A stretch of 37,107 bases of DNA from Chitinophagaceae bacterium (lineage in GTDB: Bacteria > Bacteroidota > Bacteroidia > Chitinophagales > REEL01). Each line of letters starts with the position of its first letter. The first letter of the stretch is position 1. The position numbers were made by a program, and so were the translations under genes. The notes beneath the pieces are model-generated. The model searched no databases. It was not told the DNA's origin and worked only from the letters and a program-made list of their open reading frames with translations. The DNA lies in NCBI GenBank assembly GCA_007695095.1, contig REEL01000073.1:1-37107 (forward strand), read 5' to 3'. This document shows, piece after piece, positions 15,942-23,989 of the stretch.

Positions 15942-16334
15942 TTAAGTTGTATTTTCCGATTGTTTATTTAACATCAATAATACTGAAATTTCCATTGCTT
16001 TATAGGTGGAAAAGAGGGCAAAAAAAGGAACTAAAAACCAAAAGTCTTCGGGACTAAAGACCATTAAATAAAAACCAACCAGCATCAGACTCGTTAAAAA
16101 TTTTACCGTCATAATACCCATAAAAACATTTAAAAACAATGTTTTATTTTTACTGTTTACAGAGATTTTGGCTAACAGGAAAGCAATTAATGTAAGAATA
16201 AAGAAAAAAATATTACTACCTAAGAAAAATCCTGCATGTGGATTTACCGGTGCCCAGGTATACCATCCATAATTTATCAAAAGCCAAAAAACGAACATTA
16301 CTACCGGATATAAAAATATCTTATTTGTGGCCAT
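15942..16334 (-). CDS. AtpI-like four-helix membrane protein
   Basis: A 130-residue protein with four hydrophobic helices: PVVMFVFWLLINYGW, NIFFFILTLIAFLLA, VFMGIMTVKFLTSLMLVGFY and FWFLVPFFALFSTYKAMEI. The basic segment before helix 3 and the position directly after an AtpZ-like gene suggest it is the AtpI-like protein that usually precedes the F1Fo ATP synthase genes in Bacteroidota. Here the next leftward genes are DUF1573 and an aminotransferase, and no atpB follows. It lies ten bases downstream of the AtpZ-like gene, clearly in one operon with it. Confidence 0.6.
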   Translation of the reverse strand: MATNKIFLYPVVMFVFWLLINYGWYTWAPVNPHAGFFLGSNIFFFILTLIAFLLAKISVNSKNKTLFLNVFMGIMTVKFLTSLMLVGFYLMVFSPEDFWFLVPFFALFSTYKAMEISVLLMLNKQSENTT

Positions 16335-16344
16335 TTTAAAAGTG

Positions 16345-16575
16345 TTATTTTTTTAAAAATTCCTTGAGTGGTATGTATAAAGCAATAAATACAAATACTA
16401 AAACTGAAATTAAAGTAGCATAAGGACGTGAAGTCTCTAACCATTCATCTAACTTAACCCCTATCAATAATCCTAAAATAACGGTTGCAGCCATTTGGAA
16501 GCCCATAGCAGAATACTTTAAATAATCTTTAAACTGCTTCTTTTTGAATGGATTTTGAGGCTTTTTGCTGGGCAT
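16345..16575 (-). CDS. AtpZ/AtpI-family protein
   Basis: A 76-residue protein with two membrane helices. It has the family pattern YLKYSAMGFQMAATVILGL, then GVKLDEWL and a second helix. I prefer the ATG at 16575 (MPSKKPQNPFKK); an upstream ATG at 16632 would lie deep in the bactofilin gene. Even so, it overlaps the bactofilin gene by 47 bases in another frame. AtpZ-type proteins assist ATP synthase assembly or Mg2+/Ca2+ supply to it; that role is from the family, not from this sequence. Confidence 0.72.
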   Translation of the reverse strand: MPSKKPQNPFKKKQFKDYLKYSAMGFQMAATVILGLLIGVKLDEWLETSRPYATLISVLVFVFIALYIPLKEFLKK

Positions 16576-16951
16576 TAGTGATTTCTTTTTCAGACATAGA
16601 GCATTGTCCATTGAACTTAGCGCCGGATTCAACTACTAATTTTGATGTTTTAATTTCACCATCAATTTTGCCTGAGTTCTTAATGTATAAAAGCTCCCGA
16701 ACAACCAGCACTCCTTTCACTTCTCCGGAAATGTCAGCATTACTACAATAAACCTCTCCATCAATTATCCCGGTTTTACCAACGACAATTTTTGCTTTAG
16801 AAATAACACTTCCTTTAACATGTCCGTCGATTCTAATATCTCCGTCAGATTTAATTTCTCCTTCAATAGAAGTACCTTGTCCAAAAATATTTACATTGCT
16901 ACCCGTAGGGTTGTTCGTAGAATTTTTTTCATTTTTATTTCCAAACATCAT
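16529..16951 (-). CDS. Bactofilin (polymer-forming cytoskeletal protein)
   Basis: A 140-residue protein. After a polar start containing NIFGQGTSIEGEI comes the repetitive right-handed beta-helix pattern of bactofilins: G-D-I-R-I-D-G-x-V-K-G-S-V, G-K-T-G-I-I-D-G-E-V, and so on with about 17-residue turns, to about residue 115. Bactofilins polymerise without nucleotide, bind the inner membrane and often position cell-wall enzymes. The M23 peptidase gene ends eight bases upstream, the classic bactofilin-peptidase pairing. The 3' end overlaps the AtpZ-like gene. Confidence 0.9.
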   Translation of the reverse strand: MMFGNKNEKNSTNNPTGSNVNIFGQGTSIEGEIKSDGDIRIDGHVKGSVISKAKIVVGKTGIIDGEVYCSNADISGEVKGVLVVRELLYIKNSGKIDGEIKTSKLVVESGAKFNGQCSMSEKEITNAQQKASKSIQKEAV

Positions 16952-16959
16952 TGATTGTT

Positions 16960-17850
16960 TTAAAAGATTATATAATCACGAGGATTAACGGCAACTCCAT
17001 TTTGCCATAATTCAAAATGAAGATGCGGCCCTGAAGAATATTCACCACTATCACCAAAAACAGCTATTACGTCTCCCGTTTTAACAAAACTACCAACTTT
17101 TTTTAATAAAACAGAATTATGCTTGTAAAAGGAGAGTAAATTATCACTGTGTTGCACTGCGATCACATAGCCTGTTTCTAAAGTCCATTCTGCAAATACA
17201 ACTACACCGTCATAAATAGCCTTTACCGGTGAATTTGATTCGGCAACCACATCGATTCCATAATGACCTTTACCCGGATCAAATTCTGCTGTAACTAAAC
17301 CTCTCATAGGTGTCATAAAATTCTTTTCGAGATAAGAAAAGCTCCCTGGCTGATTAGTACCTTCATAAAAAATAGAAGTTTGCATTTCCTGCTCTACAGC
17401 TTGCCTGAGAAGAGCCTCTTCAGGTGAAATTTTATCCAAACGGATGGTATCATAATAAAAATCAGCGGCCAGGCTTTCTTCTGATGTATCCGGAAATTCT
17501 GTTTCTATTTCTCCTCTTAAAATATACTTTATATTATCTATCCAGGCTTCCCTTTGAGCAACAACCATTTCCAATGAATCTGTTTTTATGTTTAAATCTA
17601 TTAATTGAGCACGCATCCCCAGGTCACCATAGCCGGGAATGTATTGCTTTACAGGCGTAAATACAATCACAGAAATTATTACGAAAATCAGTATAAGTAA
17701 AATAGAGCTTATGCCGGTATATAAATTTAATTTGGTTAATTTAAATGAAAACCTCTCCTCAAAATTGCTATCATTTAAAATTACTAAACGATATCGATTC
17801 TTCAGATTTTTAAAAAAATTACCCGATTTTTTCTTTTCTTCTTCCTGCAT
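16960..17850 (-). CDS. M23 (LytM-type) peptidoglycan endopeptidase, membrane-anchored
   Basis: A 296-residue protein. A basic cytoplasmic N-terminus is followed by one membrane helix at about 46-66 (LYTGISSILLILIFVIISVI). A periplasmic linker with coiled-coil character leads to an M23 domain at about 175-296. The zinc site looks complete: His196 and Asp200 in GHYGID, and His276 and His278 in GPHLHFEL; YKHNS supplies the further conserved histidine. It should therefore be catalytically competent and cleave peptide cross-links. It is the first gene of the leftward operon with bactofilin and the AtpZ/AtpI-like genes, divergent from the PorW/SprE-like gene. Confidence 0.9.
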   Translation of the reverse strand: MQEEEKKKSGNFFKNLKNRYRLVILNDSNFEERFSFKLTKLNLYTGISSILLILIFVIISVIVFTPVKQYIPGYGDLGMRAQLIDLNIKTDSLEMVVAQREAWIDNIKYILRGEIETEFPDTSEESLAADFYYDTIRLDKISPEEALLRQAVEQEMQTSIFYEGTNQPGSFSYLEKNFMTPMRGLVTAEFDPGKGHYGIDVVAESNSPVKAIYDGVVVFAEWTLETGYVIAVQHSDNLLSFYKHNSVLLKKVGSFVKTGDVIAVFGDSGEYSSGPHLHFELWQNGVAVNPRDYIIF

Positions 17851-17904
17851 TCAAGTATTTAATGTTTTGAAGGTCTATTTATTGTTGAGGAACTAACTTA
17901 CTCA

Positions 17905-17912
17905 CAAAATTA
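17905..17912 (-). promoter_or_regulatory. Possible -7 element of the M23-bactofilin operon
   Basis: TAATTTTG on the minus strand fits TAnnTTTG and is 54 bases before the M23 start. No TTTG-like -33 element is at the right distance. It touches one arm of an 8-bp inverted repeat, TTACTCAC (17898-17905) and GTGAGTAA (17934-17941), which could be an operator. Confidence 0.35.
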
Positions 17913-18020
17913 CTATAAGTTTTTGTATTTTTCGTGAGTAACTTTTAAAGATAAAAATCGATATAAGGATGATATGAATACTATTTATCAGAAATTAACA
18001 GTATTTTCATTTTTTTAAAA

Positions 18021-18028
18021 TATTTTTG
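18021..18028 (+). promoter_or_regulatory. Possible -7 element of the PorW/SprE-PBP1A operon
   Basis: TATTTTTG fits TAnnTTTG and lies 52 bases before the ATG at 18081, in the divergent intergenic region. A matching -33 element is not evident. Confidence 0.35.
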
Positions 18029-18080
18029 CAAAAAACAGGTTAGTGTAGGTAGAATTACACTGTATAAGAATACGACCAAA

Positions 18081-20864
18081 ATGCTGATACGAACTATCCT
18101 TAGCTTTTTTATTATTACTCTGATTTACTCATGTAACAGTAATTCCTTTTTAGGAAGAGCATACATTGATACTACATCCAGATACAACACCTATTTTAAT
18201 GCCAGCCTTAATATAGAGCAGGCCTTCGAAAATATAGCACAATCCAATCAGGATAATTTTAATGAGATATTATTACTTTATCCTGAAAGAAATTTAGAAG
18301 CTGCTTCTACTTACAGCAGTACATTTGATGATGTTATTAAAAGAAGTTCCAGAGCAATTCAATTACGGGAAAGTTCAAAATGGACCGACGATCACTATTT
18401 GTTAATTGGCAAATCATATTATATGAAAGGGGAGTTCAAAGCTTCACTTGAAACTTTTCAATATATCGTTACCAATTTTAAGGATGAAAATAAGCAAGCC
18501 GCATCTTCCCGCCAATCCTCCGGTCGGCAAAGCGGAAGGCGTTCCAGAAGACCTGCCAGCAGAGCGCAGCTGGAAGAACAGCAAGTGGCTGAAAGACAAA
18601 ATGTTGAAGAAGACATAAGAGAAGATAGTTTCTGGGATAATTTCAGGCATCATGCAGCTAAATGGGAAGCCATGGTTTGGATGGTCAACACTTATGCAGC
18701 AAAAGGTGAATTCCAAAAAGCAAATACCGTTATTACGCTCATTAATTCAAATCAGCACTTCCCCAACAGAATGAGGAAAGAGTATGCAAAAGCAAAAGCT
18801 GATTTTTATATACAGACCGGAAACTATGAGGCAGCAATTGGAGCGTTGGAAGAGCACCTTGAGTACATAAACAGAAATAAAAACAGGATACGTCCCAGTT
18901 TTATTTTAGCCCAACTTTATGAAAGAAATAACCAACCCTCAAATTCAATTCAAATTTATCAGGATATTCTCACGATGAGGCCAACTTATCAATTTGAGTT
19001 TAATGCCAATATGGGAATAGCCAGAATAGCTTCTCAAGATGGTATTATGTCTCCGAGAGAAGCTGAAAATCTTTTAACAAATATGTTAAGGGAAAGTAGA
19101 AATGAGGAATTTAAAGATCAGATTTACTATGCATTAGCAAATTTAGAGCTAAACAGAAATAATACGAATAAAGCACTTGAGTACTTAAGCTTGTCGGCAG
19201 AGGCCAATCAGGGAAACACTGTTCAAAGAGCAAAAACCTTTTTGAAAAAGGCAGATATTTATTACGAAAAAGAAAATTACATAAAAGCGCAGCCTAATTA
19301 TGAACAAGCTTTGACCTCACTATCTGAGGAAGATGAAAATTATGACAAAGTTTCTGTTTTAAGTACTAAATTAAAAGACTTAGTAGATCAGATAGATATT
19401 ATTAATGAACAAGACAGCCTTATTTACTTAGCTAGTCTGGATGATGAAAGTCGTATGAGACTTTTAATTGAAAAGGCTGAAAATAAAATAGCCGAAGAAG
19501 AAAAGTCAAAAAGAGAAAGTTCAGAAGAAGCTAGTGCTCAGGATTTCTTTAGCACCGATACTGATATTCAAAGAAGAGGAAATCAACAAAGAGATACTCA
19601 GGATCGTGGCAGTGGCTGGTATTTTTACAATCAAGCTGCAAAATCTGCCGGATTTAATGACTTTGTTGCAAAATGGGGCAACAGAAGCAGAGAAGATAAT
19701 TGGAGAAGAGCTGATAAGTCGAGTTCAGAAGATTTTGACATGGAAGAAGATGAGTTAACAGATGAAGAACTGTTTGCAACATTTGATATGGATGAAGATA
19801 CGGATGAAGTAACAAATCTGGTCAATCAATACCTGGAGGGTTTACCTTTATCAAATGAAGCCTTAATTGAAAGTGAAAATAAAGTAATTGAAGCTCTTTA
19901 CACAAAAGCTAATCTTTACAGAAAAGAACTTTTGAATAATCCTAAATCGATAGAAACCTTTGAAAGGCTGAATCAGCGTTTTCCTTCAAACACTTATGCT
20001 GCTGAAGTTTATTATAACTTGTACTTCTTATATAGTCAAACAGGCAACAGAGAGTCAAGTGACAGAAATAAAGATATTGTTTTAAACCAATTCCCGGATT
20101 CAAGGTATGCACAATCAATTCTAAATCCGGATTTTGAAAAAGAAAATAAAGACAATATAGCCATAGCAGAACAGCTTTATACATCTGCTTATAATGCGTA
20201 TCACAACTATGACTTTAAACATGTTATTGAAACAAAACCTCAAATAGATACTTTAATAAGTAATCACCCGATTAAAGCTAAATTTTCCTTATTAACAGCT
20301 CTGGCAATTGGTAAAACAGATAGCTTGGATAAGTTCATAATTGCTCTCGAAGAAGTGAAAACGAATTTCCCAAACACAGAACAATATACTAAAGCTGACG
20401 ATATACTTTCATTTATAGCAAGCAAAGAAGAAGTAACTGAAATTAAACCCGGTTTAAGTGATGTTGATAAAGAATTAGCAGAACTATTGTCAAAGTTTCA
20501 ATTAAATCTGGCTGATGAGCATAATGTTATAATTGTAAACGACCAAAAGAATTTACCGTCACGCAAAATTATAAATCCTCTTGCTGCATATAATGATAAA
20601 GAATTCAGTTTGATTACTTTACAAATCACTCCATTAATATTAGGTGAAGCAGGTACTATGATGATTGTAAAAAGCTTCCCAAACAGCCAGAGAGCTATGG
20701 AGTATTACAACAAATTAGTAAATAAAAAATCATCGATTTTTACTGAACTTGATACAGATAAACTTTCATTTTACGTTATTTCCGATAGTAATTTAAAAAC
20801 TGTCATGAAAGAGCGTAACTTTGAAAATTACATTGACTTTTTTCAAGCTACATATTTAAAGTAA
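18081..20864 (+). CDS. sprE: Type IX secretion TPR lipoprotein, PorW/SprE-like
   Basis: A 927-residue lipoprotein with lipobox Cys at residue 18 (LIYSC). The N-terminal block TTSRYNTYFNASLNIEQAF with NFNEILLLYPE is characteristic of the PorW/SprE family, an outer-membrane-linked T9SS component needed for secretion and gliding. Tetratricopeptide-like repeats fill about residues 110-440 and 590-800. Two low-complexity insertions interrupt them: an Arg/Ser-rich stretch around 139-165 and a strongly acidic stretch around 548-578. The C-terminal ~75 residues (FSLITLQITPLIL...FENYIDFFQATYL) form a separate small domain. The PBP1A gene follows after six bases. Family call is by pattern memory but fits well. 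Confidence 0.8.
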   Translation: MLIRTILSFFIITLIYSCNSNSFLGRAYIDTTSRYNTYFNASLNIEQAFENIAQSNQDNFNEILLLYPERNLEAASTYSSTFDDVIKRSSRAIQLRESSKWTDDHYLLIGKSYYMKGEFKASLETFQYIVTNFKDENKQAASSRQSSGRQSGRRSRRPASRAQLEEQQVAERQNVEEDIREDSFWDNFRHHAAKWEAMVWMVNTYAAKGEFQKANTVITLINSNQHFPNRMRKEYAKAKADFYIQTGNYEAAIGALEEHLEYINRNKNRIRPSFILAQLYERNNQPSNSIQIYQDILTMRPTYQFEFNANMGIARIASQDGIMSPREAENLLTNMLRESRNEEFKDQIYYALANLELNRNNTNKALEYLSLSAEANQGNTVQRAKTFLKKADIYYEKENYIKAQPNYEQALTSLSEEDENYDKVSVLSTKLKDLVDQIDIINEQDSLIYLASLDDESRMRLLIEKAENKIAEEEKSKRESSEEASAQDFFSTDTDIQRRGNQQRDTQDRGSGWYFYNQAAKSAGFNDFVAKWGNRSREDNWRRADKSSSEDFDMEEDELTDEELFATFDMDEDTDEVTNLVNQYLEGLPLSNEALIESENKVIEALYTKANLYRKELLNNPKSIETFERLNQRFPSNTYAAEVYYNLYFLYSQTGNRESSDRNKDIVLNQFPDSRYAQSILNPDFEKENKDNIAIAEQLYTSAYNAYHNYDFKHVIETKPQIDTLISNHPIKAKFSLLTALAIGKTDSLDKFIIALEEVKTNFPNTEQYTKADDILSFIASKEEVTEIKPGLSDVDKELAELLSKFQLNLADEHNVIIVNDQKNLPSRKIINPLAAYNDKEFSLITLQITPLILGEAGTMMIVKSFPNSQRAMEYYNKLVNKKSSIFTELDTDKLSFYVISDSNLKTVMKERNFENYIDFFQATYLK

Positions 20865-20870
20865 TACAAA

Positions 20871-23126
20871 TTGTCTAAAAATAAGAGTAAACGTCTTTTA
20901 AGTAAACGGTTTATAATTGCAGCAAGTATTATCTTTTGGTCAGCATTGGTGGGAATCTTTGCCGGTGTTTACATCTTTATGTCTTTGATTGCAAATGACT
21001 ATTTTGGAAAGCTACCAACTTTTGAAGAGTTGGAAAACCCACAAAGCTTTTTAGCTTCAAATGTATATTCTGATGATGGTGTAATTTTAGGAAGCTACTA
21101 CAGTCAAAACAGAACTATAGCCACCTACGAAAACTTACCCCCAAATCTGAAAAATGCACTTTTGGCAACAGAAGATATACGATTCTACGATCATGCAGGT
21201 GTAGATTTCAGAGCCATGGCCAGAGTAGTATGGGGTTTAATCCGAGGTAAACCGGCCGGAGGAGGCAGTACTATCTCACAGCAGTTAGCTAAAAATTTAT
21301 TCCCAAGAGAACAATTGGACAGCAAGTTTAAATTTGGAATCAGGAAGTTAAAAGAGTGGATTATTGCTACACGTTTAGAAAAATACTATACAAAGGATGA
21401 GATTCTAAGTATGTATTTAAATACAGTAGAGTTCAGCGATAATGCTTTTGGTATATGGTCTGCCACTCAAACCTACTTTAGCAAACCTACAGATTCCCTG
21501 AATGTAGAAGAAGCAGCAGTCTTAGTTGGAATGCTTCAGGCGCCATACAGGTTCAACCCAAGATTATTTCCTGAAAGATCAAAAACCCGAAGAAATGTTG
21601 TTATCCGTCAGATGGAAAAATATAACTACATTACAAAAGAAGAAAGTGACTCTTTAGTGAACGTTCCAATTGAATTAAATTTTAGAAGAACAAGTCATAC
21701 AGAAGGATTGGCTCCATATTTCAGAGAGATATTAAGACTGGAACTTCAAAATTGGCTGAATCAAAACCCAAAAATTGACGGCACCTCTTATAATTTGTAC
21801 CGGGATGGCTTGAAGATATATACAACCTTAGATTCAAGAATGCAGACTTTAGCGGAAGAGTCGGTAAGAGAGCATATGAAAGAACTTCAAAATGATTTTT
21901 TTAATCATTGGAAAAATAGAAATGTCTGGACCAATCGGGAAGATGAATTAAGTAGAATTGTGCGCAGAACTGAAAGACATATAAATATGATAGCTGACGG
22001 AAAAAGCCAGGAAGAAATCAATACTGTCATGAATGAAAAAATCCCTATGAAGGTTTTTAGCTATGACGGACCAATTGATACTGTAATGTCTCCGGTTGAT
22101 TCCATTCGCTACCATAGAATGTTTTTGCAAACCGGTTTTATGGCTATGGACCCTAAAAATGGTCATGTAAAAGCCTGGGTAGGTGGAATTGATTATAATT
22201 ATTTTCAGTATGACCATGTCAACGTAAATACAAAAAGACAAATAGGTTCTACTTTTAAGCCATTTCTCTACACTTTAGCTGTGAGTAATGGTTGGTCACC
22301 TTGTTTTGAAATATTTGATGTTCCGGTTACTTTTGAAGAATTTAATAATTGGACTCCAACGAATTCGGATGGAAGATATACGGGAGATAAATATAATTTA
22401 TACAGATGTCTGGCTGAATCTAAAAATACTTGTTCTGCTTATTTAATGAAAGAAATCGGACCACAGGCAGTAATTAATTTAGTTAGAAAAATGGGCATTA
22501 CCAGTCCGATAGAACCCTACCCATCCATTGCTTTAGGTTCAACAGACATTTCTCTAATAGAAATGTTAGGCGCTTATACTTCTTATGCCAATAAAGGGAT
22601 GCATACCAAACCTATTTTTATAAAGAGAATCGAAGACAGAAATGGAACGGTAATTGCCGAATTTCCTACAGAAACTGTGGAAGTCATGAGCGAGGAAACA
22701 GCCTATATTATGACAGAAATGTTAAAAAATACAGTTAATACAGGAACCGGAATGCGATTAAGATTCAGATATGGATTAACAAACGAAATAGGTGGAAAAA
22801 CTGGAACAACCCAAAATAATTCAGATGGTTGGTTCATCGGAATAACTCCTGAATTAATAGCAGGAACATGGGTTGGTGGAAGTGACAGATTTATGCGATT
22901 TAGAAGTATTGCATTAGGGCAAGGGGCGAACATGGCATTACCTATTTGGGCCAAATTCTTTCAAAAAGTATATGAAGAAGAAGAGTTAATGGTTGATAAA
23001 GATGCAAAATTTGAGGCCCCAACCAGGCCGTTAACAATCGAAACTGACTGCTCAAAATATAGGGTAGACCCATCTTCCAGAGATAGAAGATCGGGTGGTG
23101 GCTTTATGGGAGATGAGTTTGAATAA
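20871..23126 (+). CDS. mrcA: Class A penicillin-binding protein (PBP1A): transglycosylase and transpeptidase
   Basis: A 751-residue bifunctional peptidoglycan synthase. The start is TTG at 20871; no ATG or GTG serves, and this start includes the whole N-terminal anchor (about 12-38). The GT51 domain has the catalytic Glu101 in ATEDIRFYDHAGVD and GGGSTISQQLAKNLF. The transpeptidase domain has SxxK at Ser460-Lys463 (GSTFKP), an SKN motif in AESKNTCSAYL and KTG at 643-645. All catalytic residues are present. Only six bases separate it from the PorW/SprE-like gene, so both are translated from one mRNA. The tail is short and glycine/acid-rich. Confidence 0.95.
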   Translation: MSKNKSKRLLSKRFIIAASIIFWSALVGIFAGVYIFMSLIANDYFGKLPTFEELENPQSFLASNVYSDDGVILGSYYSQNRTIATYENLPPNLKNALLATEDIRFYDHAGVDFRAMARVVWGLIRGKPAGGGSTISQQLAKNLFPREQLDSKFKFGIRKLKEWIIATRLEKYYTKDEILSMYLNTVEFSDNAFGIWSATQTYFSKPTDSLNVEEAAVLVGMLQAPYRFNPRLFPERSKTRRNVVIRQMEKYNYITKEESDSLVNVPIELNFRRTSHTEGLAPYFREILRLELQNWLNQNPKIDGTSYNLYRDGLKIYTTLDSRMQTLAEESVREHMKELQNDFFNHWKNRNVWTNREDELSRIVRRTERHINMIADGKSQEEINTVMNEKIPMKVFSYDGPIDTVMSPVDSIRYHRMFLQTGFMAMDPKNGHVKAWVGGIDYNYFQYDHVNVNTKRQIGSTFKPFLYTLAVSNGWSPCFEIFDVPVTFEEFNNWTPTNSDGRYTGDKYNLYRCLAESKNTCSAYLMKEIGPQAVINLVRKMGITSPIEPYPSIALGSTDISLIEMLGAYTSYANKGMHTKPIFIKRIEDRNGTVIAEFPTETVEVMSEETAYIMTEMLKNTVNTGTGMRLRFRYGLTNEIGGKTGTTQNNSDGWFIGITPELIAGTWVGGSDRFMRFRSIALGQGANMALPIWAKFFQKVYEEEELMVDKDAKFEAPTRPLTIETDCSKYRVDPSSRDRRSGGGFMGDEFE

Positions 23127-23143
23127 CTAAAGCAATACTTTTC

Positions 23144-23887
23144 TTATTTATTCTCTTTTAAATACTCTTCTACCATTTTCAAATTATTAGACGCCAAGAT
23201 AAAACTGGGATGTAACTCCAATGCTTGTTTAAAATTATTCAAGGCAGATTCAGGTTGATTTACCTCTAAAGCAATAACTCCAAGCATGTTTAACAATGCT
23301 GCACGCATAGGAACTTCCTGTACCTGATTTTGGGTTGCCGTAATGTTTAATTTTCTATCTGCAATCTCTTCTCTTGATAATAATTTATCAATATTAGAAG
23401 TAGCCTCACCAAATCTTCCTAATGAGTATTGTAAAGTAGCTACCTGATACTTATAATAAACATCCGAAGTCTCACGGTAAAGTGTTTCATAATCGCTTAG
23501 AGCCTCTCTTATCTGACCCAAACTTTGTTTTGATATAGCCCTTACTTCCAGCATTTCTACTTTTTTTGCATCTTTTTGAAGTATTTCATCACTAACTATC
23601 ATAGCCTGATAATACATACCGGTGTTAAAATACAATAGTGCCAATGTATCCTTTAAGTGAGTTTCCTCAGGCTTCACTGCCAGCATAGTTTGAACTGCAT
23701 TTATTGCGGTTCCTAAATCATTAATCTTTATTGAATTTTCATATACCCCGGCATAAATATCGAAATAAGTAGACTTCACTGTTGATTTTATCTCTTCATC
23801 AGAAGCTCCTCCCCTTCTTTGGGCATTAAGATCAAAAACCCCAATAAGTATAAAACTTAATAATGCAATTGCTATTTTCTTGTTCAT
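23144..23887 (-). CDS. Exported TPR-repeat protein
   Basis: A 247-residue protein with a signal peptide (IALLSFILIGVFDLNAQ) and mostly helical TPR-like repeats from about residue 55 to the end. The clearest are LALLYFNTGMYYQAMIVSDEI and LGVIALEVNQPESALNNFKQALELHPS (each recognisable over its first residues). An RRGGAS segment follows the signal. Likely periplasmic and scaffolding; no enzymatic motif. It converges on the PBP1A gene with 17 bases between stops, and its own upstream gene ends with a terminator, so it is probably transcribed alone. Confidence 0.75.
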   Translation of the reverse strand: MNKKIAIALLSFILIGVFDLNAQRRGGASDEEIKSTVKSTYFDIYAGVYENSIKINDLGTAINAVQTMLAVKPEETHLKDTLALLYFNTGMYYQAMIVSDEILQKDAKKVEMLEVRAISKQSLGQIREALSDYETLYRETSDVYYKYQVATLQYSLGRFGEATSNIDKLLSREEIADRKLNITATQNQVQEVPMRAALLNMLGVIALEVNQPESALNNFKQALELHPSFILASNNLKMVEEYLKENK

Positions 23888-23925
23888 AATTCTTATGTTT
23901 TTAAAACGAATCCCTAAAATAATAA

Positions 23926-23950
23926 AAGGTTAGGTAAAATACCTAACCTT
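23926..23950 (-). terminator. Terminator of the T9SS-exported protein gene
   Basis: A perfect 11-bp stem (AAGGTTAGGTA at 23926-23936, TACCTAACCTT at 23940-23950, 3-base loop). On the minus strand it is followed by TTTTATTATTTT. It lies 39 bases after the stop codon of the 23990-25705 gene. Confidence 0.85.
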
Positions 23951-23989
23951 CTATTACTAATTGTACTGTTAAAGTCTGTTTAGTTAGTA

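Noticed and set aside
16576-16632. Longer AtpZ-like protein starting at 16632
   Set aside because: This would overlap the bactofilin gene by more than 100 bases and add residues unlike the family.
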